The notes beneath the pieces are model-generated. The model made no database searches, was not told where the DNA came from, and saw only the letters and a program-made list of their open reading frames with translations. From Eunapius fragilis (taxonomy: Eukaryota; Porifera; Demospongiae; Spongillida; Spongillidae), in assembly GCA_963681505.1 (NCBI GenBank), contig OY811971.1, forward strand, positions 3,627,711-3,691,710: a stretch of 64,000 bases of DNA. Reading direction: 5' to 3'. Positions 60,643-64,000 of the stretch are shown here, in pieces; the first letter of the stretch is position 1; the number at the start of each line of letters is the position of its first letter. The translations under genes were made by a program, and so were the position numbers.

Positions 60643-60944
60643 CACCTCTCTTCTGTAGACCAGAGACTTGGTCGACCATCAGGGAAACTAGTGGAGAAAT
60701 CACTAGGACTGAGCTACGTTGATCTTGTGGAGCAGTGGTGCGCTTCAGTTTGAAGTCGAACATAAGAGTTGGTAGCAAATTGACTTCCCGTACCCAGTAG
60801 GAAACCAAGCGAACACATCCCGACCATTGTACAGATGGAAAAGTGCTTCCTCCTGCTTGGCCTTGAGTACTAGGCTTTCCAGGTGAACACACCTCAGAGA
60901 ATAAGCTACCGCTTCACAGAACTCAGCTGAATACTCGATCAGAC
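60613..60944 (-). pseudogene. RecQ-family helicase N-terminal fragment
   Basis: On the minus strand the sequence reads 'EYSAEFCEAVAYSLRCVHLE', 'LKAKQEEALFHLYNGRDVFA' (motif 0, the RecQ Q motif), 'WFPTGYGKSICYQL' (Walker A / motif I) and, after a small frame change near 60765, 'SVLVISPLVSLMVDQVSGLQ' (motif Ia). It ends at a good donor (ACAAGG|GTAAGT) at 60613. The DEAD-box motif and the rest of the helicase are absent; the plus-strand DUF6589-like frame occupies the space where they should lie. A few upstream codons continue at 61788-61815, beyond the nested MITE. It is therefore a truncated and interrupted remnant. Confidence 0.78.
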
Positions 60945-61780
60945 CATAGATAGTTTAGAGATGGATTGGAAGAGCATCACGTGAGCCATTAAGACTACGC
61001 GCGCACTCCGTGATCGCGTGAATCACACCTTTCTAGAGGGCAAATCGAGGCAAAAGTCGTCAAACTGTGCCATACTGATTTTTGGTGGACATTCCTCATC
61101 GCCTATTTGAACGTTAAGTGTTCTGTAAGGTATTGACCTTAAAATAGCCACTGTTTGTACTACGCGCGCTTCGTACCGATAATTTCACCACTGTTGTGTA
61201 GTTATGTACCTTTTGTGAGAAACGGGTGAGTCTCCAAAGGTTTATTATGTTTTCTATGCTTATAGAGGTCATTTCTCTAGGAGGGATATTCTTTAGTTTT
61301 GTTTTATCTTCATCCGATCGTGTGTAACACCGTCATATAGTAGTTGAGGGCATAAATTAGTATACCTCGTGCATGTACCTGTTTACGAGCCATCCTATGT
61401 GGTTTTGTAATTCTACGAACCAATCCTAAGTGTTCAGTGAAAGCTCCAGGAGGGACTTTTTTCGTTTTTTGAAAATAGTACTTGGTTTTCTTAATACGCT
61501 GCCTCAAACAATGCAGATTTTTGTGATTTATGTACGAGGTTTTTAATTTTCAACAGCGCTTCTCGACGATGGAGTCTGAATCTTAAAGCCATCGTCAGCT
61601 AACACATTTTCAACAGCTCTTTTCAGTATTTCGTCGGGTTTTGTCATTGCCTCAGCCATAGAATTAGTATCTGAAGTACACGCAACTATCTATGCTCACA
61701 GCATACCAGCAGATCACGGAGTGTAGGTGATAATTCGTGACAATTAACCGTGCTTCCAATTCATCTCTAAACTATCTATG
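60945..61780. mobile_element. Nested hAT-like MITE
   Basis: 836 bp. Ends CATAGATAGTTTAGAGATGG and the complement ending CTCTAAACTATCTATG. ATCAGAC directly repeated at 60938-60944 and 61781-61787 (8 bp if the preceding G is counted). Further inside, CACTCCGTGATC is also inverted. It splits the RecQ-like frame, whose reading continues on both sides. Confidence 0.87.
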
Positions 61781-61957
61781 ATCAGACTAGTAAGATACGG
61801 AAAGGAGCAAACCAAATTACAACAGTGCACGATTCTCCAGATTCTGGAGAATGGCTAGCGCATGCGCACCAAGACCTTGCGAATCGATACCGCCCCTATT
61901 TATTTGTCCCCGCTAACATTAATATAAAAATAGGGCCTGGGGACGAGGCTAGTCAAC

Positions 61958-64000
61958 AACGTGCTCAGAACGGTTAGCAAGGAGTTAATAATAATTGCAT
62001 TGCATGGTTGCAAATCCAGGAATTTTGAAAGGGGGGGGGGGGGGGGGGGCACCAATAATGAAAAGAGTGAGAAATGGGCGTGCTGTCCAGAGCGACGTCT
62101 AATTATTATTCATTGTTGCAAAACAAAATCATGTAACCAGATAATGCACACCAATGTATTGCACCGGGTTACCCACAAAACAATTTCATTGCAATATATA
62201 TACGAGCAACATACATGCAATTTTGCGTACTCAGATTCTAGGAAAGCGTTAGCTTCTGGGGGCTCCGCCCCAGACCCCCATAGCTGGAAGTACTTCGATA
62301 CACGTCTACACGAATGGCCGCACCAACTTTTTATTGAGTGCGCCGGGCCTGTTGTTGGCCGTAGGTGGCACTCGCCGTCGGATTCGTCCCGCGCTAGTTG
62401 GGGGCATACTGACGGGACATGGGTCTGTGCATTGGGGCATTGGCCCGCACGTTAGCACGTTGGGCACGTCGGGCATCGGCGCGGCCTGCTTGTTGGGGTG
62501 TCGGCCAGATCGTTGGGGCGTTCGCCCGCTCGTTGGGGGCACGGCCCGCACATTGGGGCACCGGACTGTTGTACTATGTTAACCCTATAGGTTCGGCGTT
62601 CTCCACTCCAGAGTAGGTGGACATTCCCATCGAACGGAGACAATAACGTTGGTTTGTCAACTTCAGTTGCGGCCCTTCCGCGGGGCTTCCAGCACAGGTT
62701 TCCCATGCACCAGATTGTGGATCTAGAATTTATTGAAATGTCAGAGTTATTGTGGCAAGAGGACATACAACCTAAGTTTTCCACGCATGTCTGACAAGGA
62801 GAGATATGGGGCACTATGGTCCGTGTAAGAAACCGCCACTCAATATTTCAATTGTTCAATTTATTGGAATTTGCAATTTTGACGCACTAATTGCCAATTT
62901 TTGATGATATTTGTAATTTTCACTACGTGATTAATTGATCTAGCGAGGTTTTTTCAAAATTTCAAAATTTCAATTAAAAATTGGAAAATTGAAATTTTGA
63001 AAAATGCTTCGTGCGGACATTGTTTAATTCTCCAATTTATTCCCTCTCACGATCACAGACCCTGTGGAATGGAACCGACGCGTTGACAGCGGACACTCCC
63101 CTCTGGGAACGAGGGCATATTACAAGCTTAATTGCCATGATTATGCGTGCGTAGTAGTATAGCAGCTGCCGCCACACCGTTCCATGTGCTTAGCCACACT
63201 TCGGCCCACACGACATTAGCCGACAGCTCTTTGTGCTTGGCAAGGTAATAGTAGCCACAGATATTATCACTAATTAATACTCGATCGCACAGCTGAGCTT
63301 GCTAGAATATCGTGCGCTTTACAGTTACAGACGGACACAAGGAGCTCAGTTATGTTGAGCTATTTTGTTAAACATTTCCCGCTACTTTTGCTTGCTGTAA
63401 CGTTTAATAGTACTAGTACGCAGCCAATGCAAATTGCGATTCAAGCTAGTAGCTTGAATTAATAAATGTGAACACAACCCAGTTGGGGTAAGGCCCCCTA
63501 GCTGGAGGTCTCAACTGATCATGACCGCAACCCTGTTTGCCCCCCCACCCCACCCTCGGGGGGGAGGGTGTTATGTCGGTCCCCTATGTGCACATTTCTT
63601 GCCCTAGGATTGTCCTGTTTCTAAACTGGTGCCATCACAAGCCCTGTTTATTAATAATTTCCTTTTCCCATTACCTGTATGTCATAAATTTGTGCAATCA
63701 ATGCAAGTATGTGTACCCAATTTTACAACTCAGGTCAAAGTTAAGTTCTGTCTGTCCCCCTGAATTCTATGTGGCAAGGTAGCCAGCCACACCAGCCCAC
63801 TGTTTCATGTGAGCCAGCACCATGTGCTGGAAGTGAGGTAGATGTGGGTTTTTAAAAATCCGCTACAACTAAATTACCACAAAAAAGTGGTCGCCATGGT
63901 GACCACACCCCCACTCCCACCATGCATGCAAGTCAATGGCACCAGTACGTACATGATCCTATCCCAATGACCACAAAGGTCACCAATGGTGCAAGCAAGC
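61958..64000. other. Gene-poor end of the window
   Basis: A poly(G) run at 62032-62049. A GC-rich tract at about 62330-62575 made of degenerate CGTTGGGGC/GCCCGC units. A CAAAATTTC/GAAATTTTG fold at about 62953-63003. No gene is supported. Confidence 0.55.

Larger units (their letters stand above)
57376..61952. mobile_element. 4.6-kb DNA transposon carrying DUF6589-like and RecQ-like sequences
   Basis: Inverted ends of about 146 bp (57376-57523 and 61808-61952), starting (GA)CTAGCCTCGTCCCCAGG, with GCGCATGCGCTAGCCATTC and the short palindrome ATTCTCCAGA-A-TCTGGAGAAT in both. TCAAC flanks both sides (57371-57375 and 61953-61957), the likely target duplication; an adjoining AG makes a 7-bp match possible. 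The left TIR also folds on itself (CCAGGCCCTATTTT...AAAATAGGGCCTGG). The interior has a DUF6589-like pseudogene on plus, a RecQ helicase fragment on minus and a nested MITE. Confidence 0.85.

Overview
This is eukaryotic nuclear DNA from an invertebrate animal. It has split genes with GT-AG introns as short as 45 nt, many dinucleotide repeats, a wide mix of cut-and-paste transposons, and decayed LINE copies. The style (CATGCATG-rich, frequent poly(G)/poly(C) runs, DUF6589-type elements, secreted vWA/FN3 proteins) suggests a sponge or another early-branching marine animal. That assignment is an inference, not proven here. No bacterial operon, rRNA or tRNA was recognised.

I could build four host genes. 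Two are tandem paralogues on the minus strand: gene A (17969-26544) and gene B (37274-41921). Each has five coding exons, with introns all in phase 1. Together they encode a signal peptide, a lysozyme-fold-like domain, a von Willebrand A domain with an intact MIDAS, a beta domain resembling PPC, one fibronectin III domain and a hydrophobic C-terminal tail (602 aa in B, 608 aa in repaired A). Exon 3 of gene A is interrupted by a 4613-bp element flanked by TTAA; removing it restores exactly the 336-nt exon length of gene B. Gene C (52575-55409, plus) is a seven-exon, 549-aa kelch-like beta-propeller protein that resembles bacterial proteins. Gene D (35591-36010, plus) is an intronless 139-aa beta-trefoil protein.

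Most of the rest is mobile DNA. 1-1955 is the first copy of a segmental repeat that returns at 28223-34790. Inverted arms at 3507-4192 and 16548-17227 enclose a 12-kb block holding a pogo/Tigger element (8080-11128; TA duplication, 936-bp inverted repeats) and a hAT remnant (12272-13259). 44-49.7 kb holds fragments of LINEs with restriction-like endonuclease ends inside an inverted-repeat frame. 50317-52014 is a nested foldback element. 56484-56634 holds two adjacent palindromes. 57376-61952 is a 4.6-kb transposon carrying a DUF6589-like pseudogene on one strand and a RecQ-helicase fragment on the other, with a further hAT-like MITE inside. Several MITE families sit in introns of genes A, B and C. 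The first 8 kb, 13.3-16.5 kb, 42-44 kb and the last 2 kb contain no gene I can support.
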